From the NCBI RefSeq assembly GCF_007827275.1, contig NZ_VISE01000001.1, forward strand, positions 2,356,001 to 2,420,000: a stretch of 64,000 bases of DNA, given 5' to 3'. The position numbers were made by a program, and so were the translations under genes. Positions 54,391-62,360 of this stretch are shown in pieces. This stretch comes from Gillisia sp. Hel_I_86 (lineage in GTDB: Bacteria > Bacteroidota > Bacteroidia > Flavobacteriales > Flavobacteriaceae). Below the pieces are notes generated by a model, which was not told the origin of the DNA, ran no database searches, and saw nothing but the letters and a program-made list of their open reading frames with translations. Each line of letters starts with the position of its first letter. Positions within the stretch are counted from its first letter, which is position 1.

Positions 54391-54511
54391 CACCGTATAA
54401 AATTAATTGCTAGTGCAAGCTTACTTACGAAAATTCTCGCGGATTTTCTATTCGATTTGTATTTGCTGAATTTTTTGATGAAACATGCACTAACCTTATA
54501 CAACAACGGTG
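54391..54511. repeat. Large imperfect palindrome behind the TlpA-like gene
   Basis: The outer arms CACCG...TATAA...TAGTGCA and TGCACTA...TTATA...CGGTG are complementary over about 30 bp with gaps. A smaller hairpin GAAAAT...ATTTTC lies inside. The shape recalls integron-type recombination sites (attC) or a transcript-ending structure; the integron core consensus is not clearly met. Confidence 0.45.
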
Positions 54512-54625
54512 GAAGCAGTTCTTATTGTGCAGTTGCCCAAGCTGGTGTGCCACTGGAAAAGTTGGCTGAGGAATTTGATATTCCCCATTATTTTTTAATC
54601 CAAATGAGATTTCTATAAGCTGATA

Positions 54626-54681
54626 AATAAGACTCGTTAACCTTGGTTAACCCAATTTAAGCTTCACTTTTCTCAATTTTG
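54626..54681 (+). promoter_or_regulatory. Candidate response-regulator operator and promoter, site 2
   Basis: The half-sites GTTAACCTTG and GTTAACCCAA (54636-54655), preceded by a weaker AATAAGACTC, are followed by CAATTTTG at 54674-54681. GTTAACCTTGGTTAACC is identical to site 1, and the spacing to the -7-like box is again 38 bp. It precedes the GLPGLI gene. Confidence 0.6.
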
Positions 54682-54707
54682 AAATTATAAATCCAAAAAA
54701 TACGATC

Positions 54708-55535
54708 ATGAAAACTTTAATTATTTATGTACTTATTAGCATTTTTAGTACCCAGCTATTTTTCTCACAAAACTTTCAAGGCATTGCGGTATACAAAACC
54801 AAGCGTCAAGTGCAAATTAAAATGGATAGCAGTAAGGTGGATAATGAAATGAATAAAAGCATTCAGGAACAATTAAACCGTCAATTTCAAAAAGACTATA
54901 CCTTAAAATTTGATGGAAAAGAATCTATTTATACCGAAAATGAAAAACTGGAAGCACCTTCAACGCAAGCTAATAAAGGGATTCAAATTAAAATATTGGG
55001 TGGAAATGATATTGTGTACAGGAATATATCCGATAAAACATTCGTAAACCAAAAGGAATTTATGGGAAAGTTTTTTTTAATCAAAGATTCATTGAAGTCA
55101 ATGGATTGGAAATTGGAAAGCGAGACCAAACAAATTGGAAATTATGTTGCGTATAAAGCAACATTTACAAGGGATGTAAAAGTTAAAGAGTTTAATTCAT
55201 TAGACGATGAAATTATAGAAACTACAAAGCAGAGAACCACCACAGCTTGGTACACCCCAGAGATTCCCGTAAGCATTGGCCCTGCAGGGTATTGGGGCTT
55301 ACCAGGCTTGATTCTAGAGGTTCAGGAAGATAAACAGGTGTTCTTATGTACTGAAATCATTTTAAATCCTTCAGAAAAATTTAGGATAGAAGTACCTTCA
55401 AAAGGGAAAGTGGTATCTCAAGAAGAATTTAATGCCATTCAACAAGAAAAAAAAGAGGAATGGATAGAACGTAATACTGGCGGACGCACGAAAGGCGGGA
55501 ATAAAATAATTTCCATTAAAACAAGTGGGAAATAG
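54708..55535 (+). CDS. GLPGLI-family protein
   Basis: A 275-residue secreted or periplasmic protein with a signal peptide (MKTLIIYVLISIFSTQLFFSQ). The defining motif is SIGPAGYWGLPGLILEVQ, with WYTPEIPVS before it. This Bacteroidota family is of unknown function and is often found next to TonB-dependent receptors and two-component systems, as here. An operator-like repeat upstream links it to the adjacent kinase and regulator pair. The next gene in the same direction is the TonB receptor. Confidence 0.92.
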   Translation: MKTLIIYVLISIFSTQLFFSQNFQGIAVYKTKRQVQIKMDSSKVDNEMNKSIQEQLNRQFQKDYTLKFDGKESIYTENEKLEAPSTQANKGIQIKILGGNDIVYRNISDKTFVNQKEFMGKFFLIKDSLKSMDWKLESETKQIGNYVAYKATFTRDVKVKEFNSLDDEIIETTKQRTTTAWYTPEIPVSIGPAGYWGLPGLILEVQEDKQVFLCTEIILNPSEKFRIEVPSKGKVVSQEEFNAIQQEKKEEWIERNTGGRTKGGNKIISIKTSGK

Positions 55536-55909
55536 CTGAAGGTTTTAAAACCGAGCTCTAAAATGTTGAACAGAAAATTTATTTAAATGATGTCAGTTTT
55601 TTTTATTCTAATAATTCTTTCTTAACCCTTATACAGATGATAAAAAAATTCACTTAACATAAGAATTTGACAAATTTATTAGGTTACATGTAGATGCTGA
55701 AACAAGTTCAGCATGACGGTAATTCTAATTTCGGTATCATCATCATAAACTTGGCTCAGGGTCTCTATTATGTTAAAAATAAAATAATAAAGGGTGTTTT
55801 TCTCAAGCTCACCCTTATTGGAACCGGTTTAAATAGCTTTTGAGATTCTGATTCAAATTAGGAATAACATCCATAATTAATTTTCCATTCTTACTAATAG
55901 TACTTAAAT
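55536..55909. other. Intergenic region with a family-B-type hairpin
   Basis: It contains the hairpin ATGCTGAAACAAGTTCAGCAT (55694-55714, 8-bp stem), a degenerate piece of repeat family B, and a GGCTCAGGGTCTC segment. No gene. Confidence 0.5.
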
Positions 55910-58612
55910 ATGAAATCCATTCTTTTAATTTCGGCAGTATTTCTATGTTCCTTTTTGAACGCCCAAAATGTAAAAATAGAAGGTACCGTACAAGACAGTC
56001 TGGGAAATGGGTTGGAAATGGTGAATATTATTGCCACTAAAAAGCTGGATGGCAGTATGGATAGTTATGCCATTTCCAATTTTGAAGGCAGATTTTCACT
56101 TTTATTGCCAGAAGGGAACTCATATTTATTAACAGCTTCTTATCTGGGAATGAAAGCCACCGCTGTGGAGGTCGACCTCCTAAACAATGCAGCTGTGGAA
56201 CCATTGAAACTTGTTTTAAGGGAAGATGAGCAACTATTGGATGGTGTGGAGCTTGTTTATGAAATGCCGGTTGTGGTAAGAGGGGACACCATTGTTTATA
56301 ATACCGATTCTTTTACTAATGGCAACGAGAGAAAGCTTGCGGATGTTTTAAAAAAACTGCCAGGAATACAGGTAGACGATGATGGCGGAATTAAAGTGGA
56401 AGGTAAAACGGTTTCAAAAGTAATGATTGATGGCAAAGATTTTTTTGATGGCGATTCTAAACTGGCAACAAAAAATATCCCAGCAGATGCCTTGAGCAAA
56501 ATAGAGGTCTTAAAAAATTACAATGAGGTTAGCCAAATGCGGGGATTGGGAAATGATGAAGACAATGTCGCCATCAACATTAAATTAAAAGAAGGAAAAA
56601 AGAACTTTTGGTTTGGGGATGTAGAAGGCGGATTGGGTTATGGCGGGGAAACAAGGTATTTAGGCAGTTCAAAGTTATTTTATTACAGCCCTGAGACCAG
56701 CGTGAACTTAATTGGAAAAAGCAACAACACCGGCGATGTTCCTTTTACTTTCAGGGATTATTTTAGATTTTCGGGAGGATTTAAAAACTTTAACAGTGGC
56801 GGGGGAACTTCCTTTAATATCAATGACAGCGGACTTGGATTTCTTTTTGCGCAAAACGATCGTGCCAACGAATTGCAAAGCCATTTTGGTGCGGCCAATG
56901 CCACCCACCAATTTTCAAAAAAACTGAGTTTTAGCGCATTCATTATTTATAGTGACAATCAAACCCGGTTTATAAATCAATCCATTAAAAACTATATACT
57001 AACAGGAGCAACCGAACTCACTTCAAACAATAGTGATCAACAAAACCGTTTGGGGTTGTTAAAATTCAGCAGCGTTTATAAACCCAATGACCGCTTTCAG
57101 CTGGATTACGATATTTTTCTAAAAAATATAGATCAGACAGAAAAAGGAGGGATAATTTCTGAATTTTTCGATGAAAACGGAAGTGTGGAAAACCCTATTC
57201 AGGAGCAAAAACAGAACAAACCCTTATCTATAAATCAAAATATCAATGCCTATTATACCTTAGATGCCAATAATATTTTTGCCGGTTATTTTCAGCACTT
57301 GTACCACAATGAAGATCCATTTTATAAGGCTATTTTGGGTTTACAGCCTTTTATGTCTATTCTGCCGTTGGATGAAAATCAGGATGCCTTCAACATCAAT
57401 CAAAACAGGAATATTTTAACCAGTAAATTTGATGCTAAAATCGAGTATTATCATATCATAAATAAGTTGAGCAATATCAATCTAAACCTTGGAAGCCTTC
57501 AAAGCAATCAGGAATTTAATTCTTTCATTTTTGAAATTCTGGATAACGGTAGCATAAATTATTTTGAGGATCAGGTTTTAGCAAACGATGTGAAATATAG
57601 ATTTTCGGATGTTTTTTTTGGGGCAAAATATAAATTGAAAACAGGGATTTTTACGTTCACCCCGGGATTGACCTTACATAATTTCAATAGTTACCTAAAC
57701 GATCAAAAAGGGGAAAGGGAAAATAATATGACCTTACTTTTGCCGAACTTTCATACAAACCTTCAATTTAGGCAGAGTGAACGTTTAACTTTTGCCTACA
57801 ATATGATAGCCGATTTTACCGATATCAACAATGTTGCTGAAGGTTTTATCTTTAGTAACTATAACAGGTTGTTTAAAGGGAACAGGGATATTGAAAATGG
57901 CATTTTTCATAACCTTAACCTCAACTATTCCAATTTCAGCAGTTTTAATTTTACCAGTATTTATGGGAATATAAGCTATAGCAAAAGGATAAATGCCATT
58001 AGGAACAGCACATTTATTGAAAAAATCAATCAGATAAGCTCGGTAATAAACAGTGATTTTGTAGATGACAATTTATCGGTATCTGGAAGTTTTCAGAAAA
58101 AATTCAGAAAATTCAATGTTAATGCAGAAAGTACTCTTGCTCTAAGCACATTGAACATAGTTGTAAACGATCTAAATAAGGAATCCCGAAATTTCTCCCA
58201 AAATTACAAAGCGAGCGGGGAGACCAATTTTAAAACTTTTCCAAATTTCGAGATTGGGTATAATTTGTCCAGTAATTCCTATAATAATGGAGGGGTGAAA
58301 AGTACATATATTACCCACCGCCCGTTCGCTAATATAGAGTACAATTTCTTGAACGCTTTTAGCTTCATGGCAGATTACAGCTATTTTAATTACAGTGATT
58401 TGGCTGGTAGCATAGCGAACGAATATTCTTTTCTCAATGCCAAATTATATTATCAAAAATCGGAAAGCCCCTATGAGTTGAGCTTTAACGCCTCAAACTT
58501 GCTGAATGTTCGAACAATTAACCGAGATAGTTTTAATGAAAATTTTAATGTTACCTCACAATTTTTTGTACAACCACGTATAATAATGGTGGGGGTGAAA
58601 TATAATTTATAA
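55910..58612 (+). CDS. TonB-dependent receptor-like outer-membrane protein with carboxypeptidase-like domain
   Basis: A 900-residue protein. A signal peptide (ending SFLNAQ) is followed by a CarboxypepD_reg-like beta-sandwich (VKIEGTVQDSLGNGLEMVNI, residues about 20-105), a plug-like segment (KLADVLKKLPGIQVDDDGGIKVEGKTVSKVMIDGKDFFDGD) and a large beta-barrel ending in an aromatic-rich C-terminus (QPRIIMVGVKYNL). It lacks a clear TonB box. With the upstream GLPGLI protein and two-component system it probably forms a uptake or sensing locus for an unidentified ligand. Confidence 0.9.
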   Translation: MKSILLISAVFLCSFLNAQNVKIEGTVQDSLGNGLEMVNIIATKKLDGSMDSYAISNFEGRFSLLLPEGNSYLLTASYLGMKATAVEVDLLNNAAVEPLKLVLREDEQLLDGVELVYEMPVVVRGDTIVYNTDSFTNGNERKLADVLKKLPGIQVDDDGGIKVEGKTVSKVMIDGKDFFDGDSKLATKNIPADALSKIEVLKNYNEVSQMRGLGNDEDNVAINIKLKEGKKNFWFGDVEGGLGYGGETRYLGSSKLFYYSPETSVNLIGKSNNTGDVPFTFRDYFRFSGGFKNFNSGGGTSFNINDSGLGFLFAQNDRANELQSHFGAANATHQFSKKLSFSAFIIYSDNQTRFINQSIKNYILTGATELTSNNSDQQNRLGLLKFSSVYKPNDRFQLDYDIFLKNIDQTEKGGIISEFFDENGSVENPIQEQKQNKPLSINQNINAYYTLDANNIFAGYFQHLYHNEDPFYKAILGLQPFMSILPLDENQDAFNINQNRNILTSKFDAKIEYYHIINKLSNINLNLGSLQSNQEFNSFIFEILDNGSINYFEDQVLANDVKYRFSDVFFGAKYKLKTGIFTFTPGLTLHNFNSYLNDQKGERENNMTLLLPNFHTNLQFRQSERLTFAYNMIADFTDINNVAEGFIFSNYNRLFKGNRDIENGIFHNLNLNYSNFSSFNFTSIYGNISYSKRINAIRNSTFIEKINQISSVINSDFVDDNLSVSGSFQKKFRKFNVNAESTLALSTLNIVVNDLNKESRNFSQNYKASGETNFKTFPNFEIGYNLSSNSYNNGGVKSTYITHRPFANIEYNFLNAFSFMADYSYFNYSDLAGSIANEYSFLNAKLYYQKSESPYELSFNASNLLNVRTINRDSFNENFNVTSQFFVQPRIIMVGVKYNL

Positions 58613-58784
58613 AAAAGGATAAATGTGTAAATATACCAATGTAATAATTTGAAAATGTACCTATTTGAAGAGTTGAAAATTTTCTGAACTTTCTCCTCTA
58701 TTGCTTATTCTGCGTTCGTTTTTTATCTGAAATTCATACATCATCACATCATCACATCATCAAATCTTCACTTTTTTCAATTTC

Positions 58785-60041
58785 CTAGAGCCCAAAAACT
58801 TCCTTTACCCTACCTACATAATCCAATTTTTCCCAAGTAAACAGTTCCACTTTTTTGGAGATCTTACCTGAATACGGACTTTCGAAAATCTTGGTTATGG
58901 TGCGAGGTTCTTTCCCCATATGGCCATAAGCCGCAGTTTCCCTATAGATAGGGTTTCTTAACTTCAATCTGTTTTCTATACTTGCAGGGCGCATATCAAA
59001 GATTTCAGCTACTTTTTTGGCGATCTCCCCATTGGAAAGTTTCACTTTAGAGGAACCATACGTATCTACCGAGATGGAAGTTGGTTTTACAACCCCTATG
59101 GCATAAGAAACCTGAACCAAAACCTCGTCTGCTACTCCTGCTGCAACCAGATTCTTGGCAATATGTCTTGCAGCATAGGCTGCAGACCTATCTACTTTAC
59201 TAGGGTCTTTTCCAGAAAATGCACCCCCACCGTGGGCTCCTTTTCCACCATAAGTATCCACGATGATCTTTCTTCCTGTAAGCCCGGAATCTCCATGAGG
59301 CCCACCAATTACAAATTTCCCGGTGGGGTTAATATGATAGGTGATCTCCTCATTGAACAATTCCTGTACATGCTGAGGGAATAGTTTTATTACACGCGGA
59401 ATCAATATTTCCTTCATGTCCTTTTTGATCTTATCCAGCATGGTTTTATCATCACCGTTAAAATCGTCATGTTGCGTAGAGATCACGATAGCTTCTATGC
59501 GTTGTGGCACATTCTCATCGCTATATTCAATAGTCACCTGACTTTTGGAATCGGGTCTTAAATAAGTGATCTCTTTTTCTTCCCGGCGTAATTTTGCAAG
59601 TTCTATCAAGATCTTGTGAGAGATATCCAGGGCCAAAGGCATGTAATTTTCGGTCTCGTTGGTTGCGTAACCAAACATCATCCCTTGATCTCCTGCACCT
59701 TGTTCCTCCTTTTCACCACGATCCACCCCTTGGTTGATTTCCTGGGATTGTTCATGGATCAAAGAAATAACCCCACAAGAGTCGCCGCTAAATTTGTAGG
59801 CTCCTTTGGTATATCCAATATCGTTAATTACCTCACGGGCAATATTTTGAACGTCTATATACGTGTTGCTTTTCACTTCTCCAGCAAGTACAACTTGTCC
59901 TGTAGTCACAAGGGTTTCACAAGCAACCTTGGAATTTTCATCAAAAGCTAAAAAATTATCTAGTAAGGTATCACTGATTTGGTCAGCTATTTTATCTGGA
60001 TGTCCCTCAGAAACACTCTCTGAAGTGAATAAATACGCCAT
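58785..60041 (-). CDS. metK: S-adenosylmethionine synthetase
   Basis: A 418-residue enzyme making SAM from methionine and ATP. Hallmarks are SESVSEGHPDKIADQISD (methionine/ATP site), GDQGMMFGYATNE, GGPHGDSGLTGRKIIVDTYGG and GGGAFSGKDPSKVDRSAAY. Length is normal. It is convergent with the TonB receptor gene and divergent from the methionine operon, with a structured leader upstream (60085-60133). Confidence 0.96.
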   Translation of the reverse strand: MAYLFTSESVSEGHPDKIADQISDTLLDNFLAFDENSKVACETLVTTGQVVLAGEVKSNTYIDVQNIAREVINDIGYTKGAYKFSGDSCGVISLIHEQSQEINQGVDRGEKEEQGAGDQGMMFGYATNETENYMPLALDISHKILIELAKLRREEKEITYLRPDSKSQVTIEYSDENVPQRIEAIVISTQHDDFNGDDKTMLDKIKKDMKEILIPRVIKLFPQHVQELFNEEITYHINPTGKFVIGGPHGDSGLTGRKIIVDTYGGKGAHGGGAFSGKDPSKVDRSAAYAARHIAKNLVAAGVADEVLVQVSYAIGVVKPTSISVDTYGSSKVKLSNGEIAKKVAEIFDMRPASIENRLKLRNPIYRETAAYGHMGKEPRTITKIFESPYSGKISKKVELFTWEKLDYVGRVKEVFGL

Positions 60042-60084
60042 TCTTGTCTTTTTAATTAGTAGATAAGGAAACTCTTTGACGGGA

Positions 60085-60133
60085 ATTGCTAGCGAAGTTT
60101 ACACTGCTTTAGCATTTTTGTAAGGGTAGCAAT
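60085..60133 (-). ncRNA. Structured 5' leader element of metK
   Basis: On the minus strand the outer stem ATTGCTA / TAGCAAT encloses TTACA / TGTAA and an inner TGCT-AA-AGCA hairpin, 43 to 92 bp before the metK start. A TACATTTG promoter box lies just upstream. It does not match the SAM-I or SAM-II layout as I know them. It could be a regulatory leader or only a stabilising hairpin. Confidence 0.4.
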
Positions 60134-60164
60134 CAGTCAAATCAATCCCTGTAATCGTATGGGG

Positions 60165-60172
60165 CAAATGTA
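60165..60172 (-). promoter_or_regulatory. TACATTTG -7-type promoter box of metK
   Basis: On the minus strand it matches TANNTTTG, 124 bp before the metK start. No good TTG -33 box was seen. Confidence 0.4.
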
Positions 60173-60399
60173 TAAAATTAGATTGAATGTCGTCATTCTT
60201 TAACTTCTTTTTTAATATTTGTTTGGCGCTCCGCTTTGCCAAAAGGCTCGCGTCAGGCTTTCACGACTCGCTTCCCGATAAAAAAGTTCGGGAGAGCTCA
60301 AACAATCGCTCAATCCTTAGCGCAAAAGAAAATGATTCCTTCCGTATTATTGATATTCAGTAGGTTAGTTGAGTTTTTTAAAAATAATTGAAAATAAAT

Positions 60400-60431
60400 T
60401 TGTTTTATAAAGGATTCTGTCGTTAAATTTG
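60400..60431 (+). promoter_or_regulatory. Promoter of the methionine leader region
   Basis: TTG (60400-60402) and TAAATTTG (60424-60431) with a 21-bp spacer match the TTG-N17-23-TANNTTTG consensus fully. Transcription should start about 60436-60438, leaving only a short untranslated leader before the ATG at 60451. Confidence 0.7.
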
Positions 60432-60450
60432 TGACATAGATTTTAATAAG

Positions 60451-60519
60451 ATGAATCAAGTAATGTGCAATATGTGTATGATGATGTTGGGGCAACCCGC
60501 AGCGTTCACTATTGCATAA
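60451..60519 (+). CDS. Met/Cys-rich leader peptide 1
   Basis: A 22-codon frame beginning MNQVMCNMCMMMLG, with 6 Met and 2 Cys codons in its first 12, then GQPAAFTIA and a stop. A consensus promoter lies just upstream and a strong terminator begins 22 bp after its stop. GCAGCG (60499-60504) inside the frame can pair with CGCTGC (60547-60552) of the terminator's 5' arm. This is the arrangement of a ribosome-stalling attenuator for methionine genes. The expected role is control of the metY operon. Confidence 0.7.
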   Translation: MNQVMCNMCMMMLGQPAAFTIA

Positions 60520-60540
60520 AACTTAAATTATAAGAATTGC

Positions 60541-60572
60541 AAAAGCCGCTGCCAACCGCAGCGGCTTTTTTT
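60541..60572 (+). terminator. Attenuator terminator 1
   Basis: The stem AAAAGCCGCTGC / GCAGCGGCTTTT with a five-base loop (CAACC) is followed by a T-tract. The leader peptide's CAACCCGCAGCG copies the loop and 3' arm, giving a competing partner for the 5' arm. Confidence 0.85.
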
Positions 60573-60591
60573 GTTTATATAATTTAACCAT

Positions 60592-60750
60592 TGTTTGTCC
60601 GCTAAGTGTCCTATACTGAAAAAGAACGTCATTCTGTCCCGACCGTTCGGGAGTTTCAGAATCTCATTATAATGTAAATCAATTTGATATTGAGACCCTG
60701 AAATAAATTCAGGGTGACGAAAGAACAATTACGACGAATAACGGATATAC
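60592..60750 (+). repeat. MITE-like repeat family B, copy D
   Basis: It begins TTTGTCCGCTAAGTGTCC and ends AATAACGGATATAC. It contains CCCGACCGTTCGGG and GACCCTGAAATAAATTCAGGGT. It lies between the two leader-peptide units and is almost the same as the copy at 32233. Confidence 0.85.
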
Positions 60751-60791
60751 ATTTTAACCAAATCAAAAATTTAATATTCAAAAAATCAAGC

Positions 60792-60896
60792 ATGATTAAA
60801 AATTTAGCAATAGCAACTATAATGGGAATGATGATGCAAATGTGTATGATGTACGCAACAAGCCGCTATCGCCAAAAAATTCAGGATGTAAATTAG
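60792..60896 (+). CDS. Met-rich leader peptide 2
   Basis: A 34-codon frame with 8 Met codons; residues 11-20 read MGMMMQMCMM. The tail YATSRYRQKIQDVN precedes the TAG at 60894. A strong terminator starts 22 bp after its stop, and metY follows 111 bp after it. This is the second such unit in series. A potential antiterminator (GCCA at 60871-60874 and GGAT at 60884-60887 pairing with TGGC and ATCC of the terminator's 5' arm) is weaker than in unit 1. Confidence 0.7.
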   Translation: MIKNLAIATIMGMMMQMCMMYATSRYRQKIQDVN

Positions 60897-60917
60897 TTTT
60901 ATATAGTTCAATTCCTA

Positions 60918-60951
60918 AATCCCTCTGGCAAACTAGCCAGAGGGATTTTTT
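60918..60951 (+). terminator. Attenuator terminator 2
   Basis: A perfect 12-bp stem AATCCCTCTGGC / GCCAGAGGGATT with loop AAACTA, then a T-run. It lies 56 bp before the metY start, so only read-through reaches the operon. Confidence 0.85.
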
Positions 60952-61006
60952 ATTTCAGCAAAATCAAGATCATTCAATTTCAAAATAAACCTTTAAAATA
61001 AAAATC

Positions 61007-62299
61007 ATGAGCACGCAACAATTTTCAACAAACGCACTGCACGCAGGTCACGATGTAACCATCAACGGAGGAACCAGAGCTGTTCCCTTGTATCAAACTA
61101 CTTCTTATGTTTTTAAAAATTCAGACCATGCAGCAAATCTCTTTGCCTTGGCAGAACCGGGATTTATTTACACCAGGCTCAACAATCCCACCAACGATAT
61201 TCTCGAGCAGCGTTTAGCCGCTTTGGAAGGTGGGATTGGAGCTGTGGTAACTGCTTCAGGAACTGCAGCCATTAACACCACTTTATTAACCTTGTTAAGA
61301 TCTGGAGATCATATCGTGGCTTCCAGTAGTCTTTATGGAGGCACCTATAATCTTTTAAATGTAACCTTGCCAAGATTTGGGATCACCACCACTTTTGTAG
61401 ATCCGTCCAATCCGGAAAACTTTCAAAAAGCAGCCCAAGAAAACACCAGGGTCTTTTTTATAGAATCTCTTGGGAACCCAAAATTGGATGTATTGGATAT
61501 CAAGGCTATTTCCAAACATGCAAAATCACATAAAGTTCCTTTGATCGTGGATAACACGGTAGCAACCCCTTCACTTTTAAACCCGATCCAGCACGGGGCA
61601 GATATTGTTATTCATTCCCTTACCAAATATATCAACGGGAATGGAACTTCTCTTGGCGGGGTTATCATTGATGCCGGAAAATTTGATTGGGCCAATGGCA
61701 AATTTCCTGAATTTACAGAGCCTTCTGCGGGGTATCATGGCCTTGTGTATCATGATGCTTTAAAGGAAGCAGCCTTCATTGCCAGAGTAAGAATAGAAGG
61801 ATTGCGGGATCATGGCGCGGCATTAAGTCCGTTCAATGCATTCCAGATCATTCAGGGATTGGAGACTTTGGAAATTAGGATCAAAAGACACAGTGAAAAC
61901 GCTTTGGCATTGGCCAAATGGTTACAAGAACAGGAGCAGGTGAAATGGGTGAATTATCCGGGATTGGAGAGTAGTGAATATTATGAACTTGCACAGCAAT
62001 ATTTACCTAAAGGGCAAAGCGGGGTTGTGACCTTTGGAGTGGATGGCGGTTTTGATGCTGCGAAAGTAATTGCCGATGAGACTACTATTTTCTCCTTGCT
62101 TGCAAATATTGGGGATACCAAATCTTTGATAATTCACCCTGCCAGTACAACCCATCAACAACTGGATGATGAACAACAGGAATCTACCGGAGTTACCAAA
62201 GATCTCATCAGGCTTTCTGTAGGATTGGAGGATCTGGAGGACCTGAAGACCGATCTAAAACAAGCATTTTCCAAGATTGGTAAAAAGGTTTTAAAATAA
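61007..62299 (+). CDS. metY: O-acetylhomoserine aminocarboxypropyltransferase (sulfhydrylase)
   Basis: A 430-residue PLP enzyme of the Cys/Met metabolism family that makes homocysteine from O-acetylhomoserine and sulfide. Typical features are TNALHAGHDVTINGGTRAVPLYQTTSYVF, IYTRLNNPTNDILEQRLAALEGG, the PLP lysine in VIHSLTKYINGNGTSLGG (about K207), and a C-terminal SVGLEDLEDLKTDLKQA. It is the first structural gene downstream of two attenuator-like units. metX and hom follow in the same direction. Confidence 0.95.
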   Translation: MSTQQFSTNALHAGHDVTINGGTRAVPLYQTTSYVFKNSDHAANLFALAEPGFIYTRLNNPTNDILEQRLAALEGGIGAVVTASGTAAINTTLLTLLRSGDHIVASSSLYGGTYNLLNVTLPRFGITTTFVDPSNPENFQKAAQENTRVFFIESLGNPKLDVLDIKAISKHAKSHKVPLIVDNTVATPSLLNPIQHGADIVIHSLTKYINGNGTSLGGVIIDAGKFDWANGKFPEFTEPSAGYHGLVYHDALKEAAFIARVRIEGLRDHGAALSPFNAFQIIQGLETLEIRIKRHSENALALAKWLQEQEQVKWVNYPGLESSEYYELAQQYLPKGQSGVVTFGVDGGFDAAKVIADETTIFSLLANIGDTKSLIIHPASTTHQQLDDEQQESTGVTKDLIRLSVGLEDLEDLKTDLKQAFSKIGKKVLK

Positions 62300-62360
62300 T
62301 TGGTCGATTTAGGAAGGCAATTGGAATGAGCAAATCCTCATGCGTGATTTCCGATTGCTC

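Noticed and set aside
54478-54618. 46-codon frame downstream of the TlpA-like gene
   Set aside because: It starts inside the palindromic element, has no recognisable family and no promoter of its own; it could be a fragment, but I cannot support it.
58738-58761. Three ACATCATC units suggesting a small repeat array
   Set aside because: A simple 8-bp microsatellite with no spacers; not a CRISPR array and too short to matter.
60520-61006. SAM-I (S-box) or SAM-II riboswitch before metY
   Set aside because: The hairpins present are simple terminators next to Met-rich frames, and the conserved S-box core is not seen.
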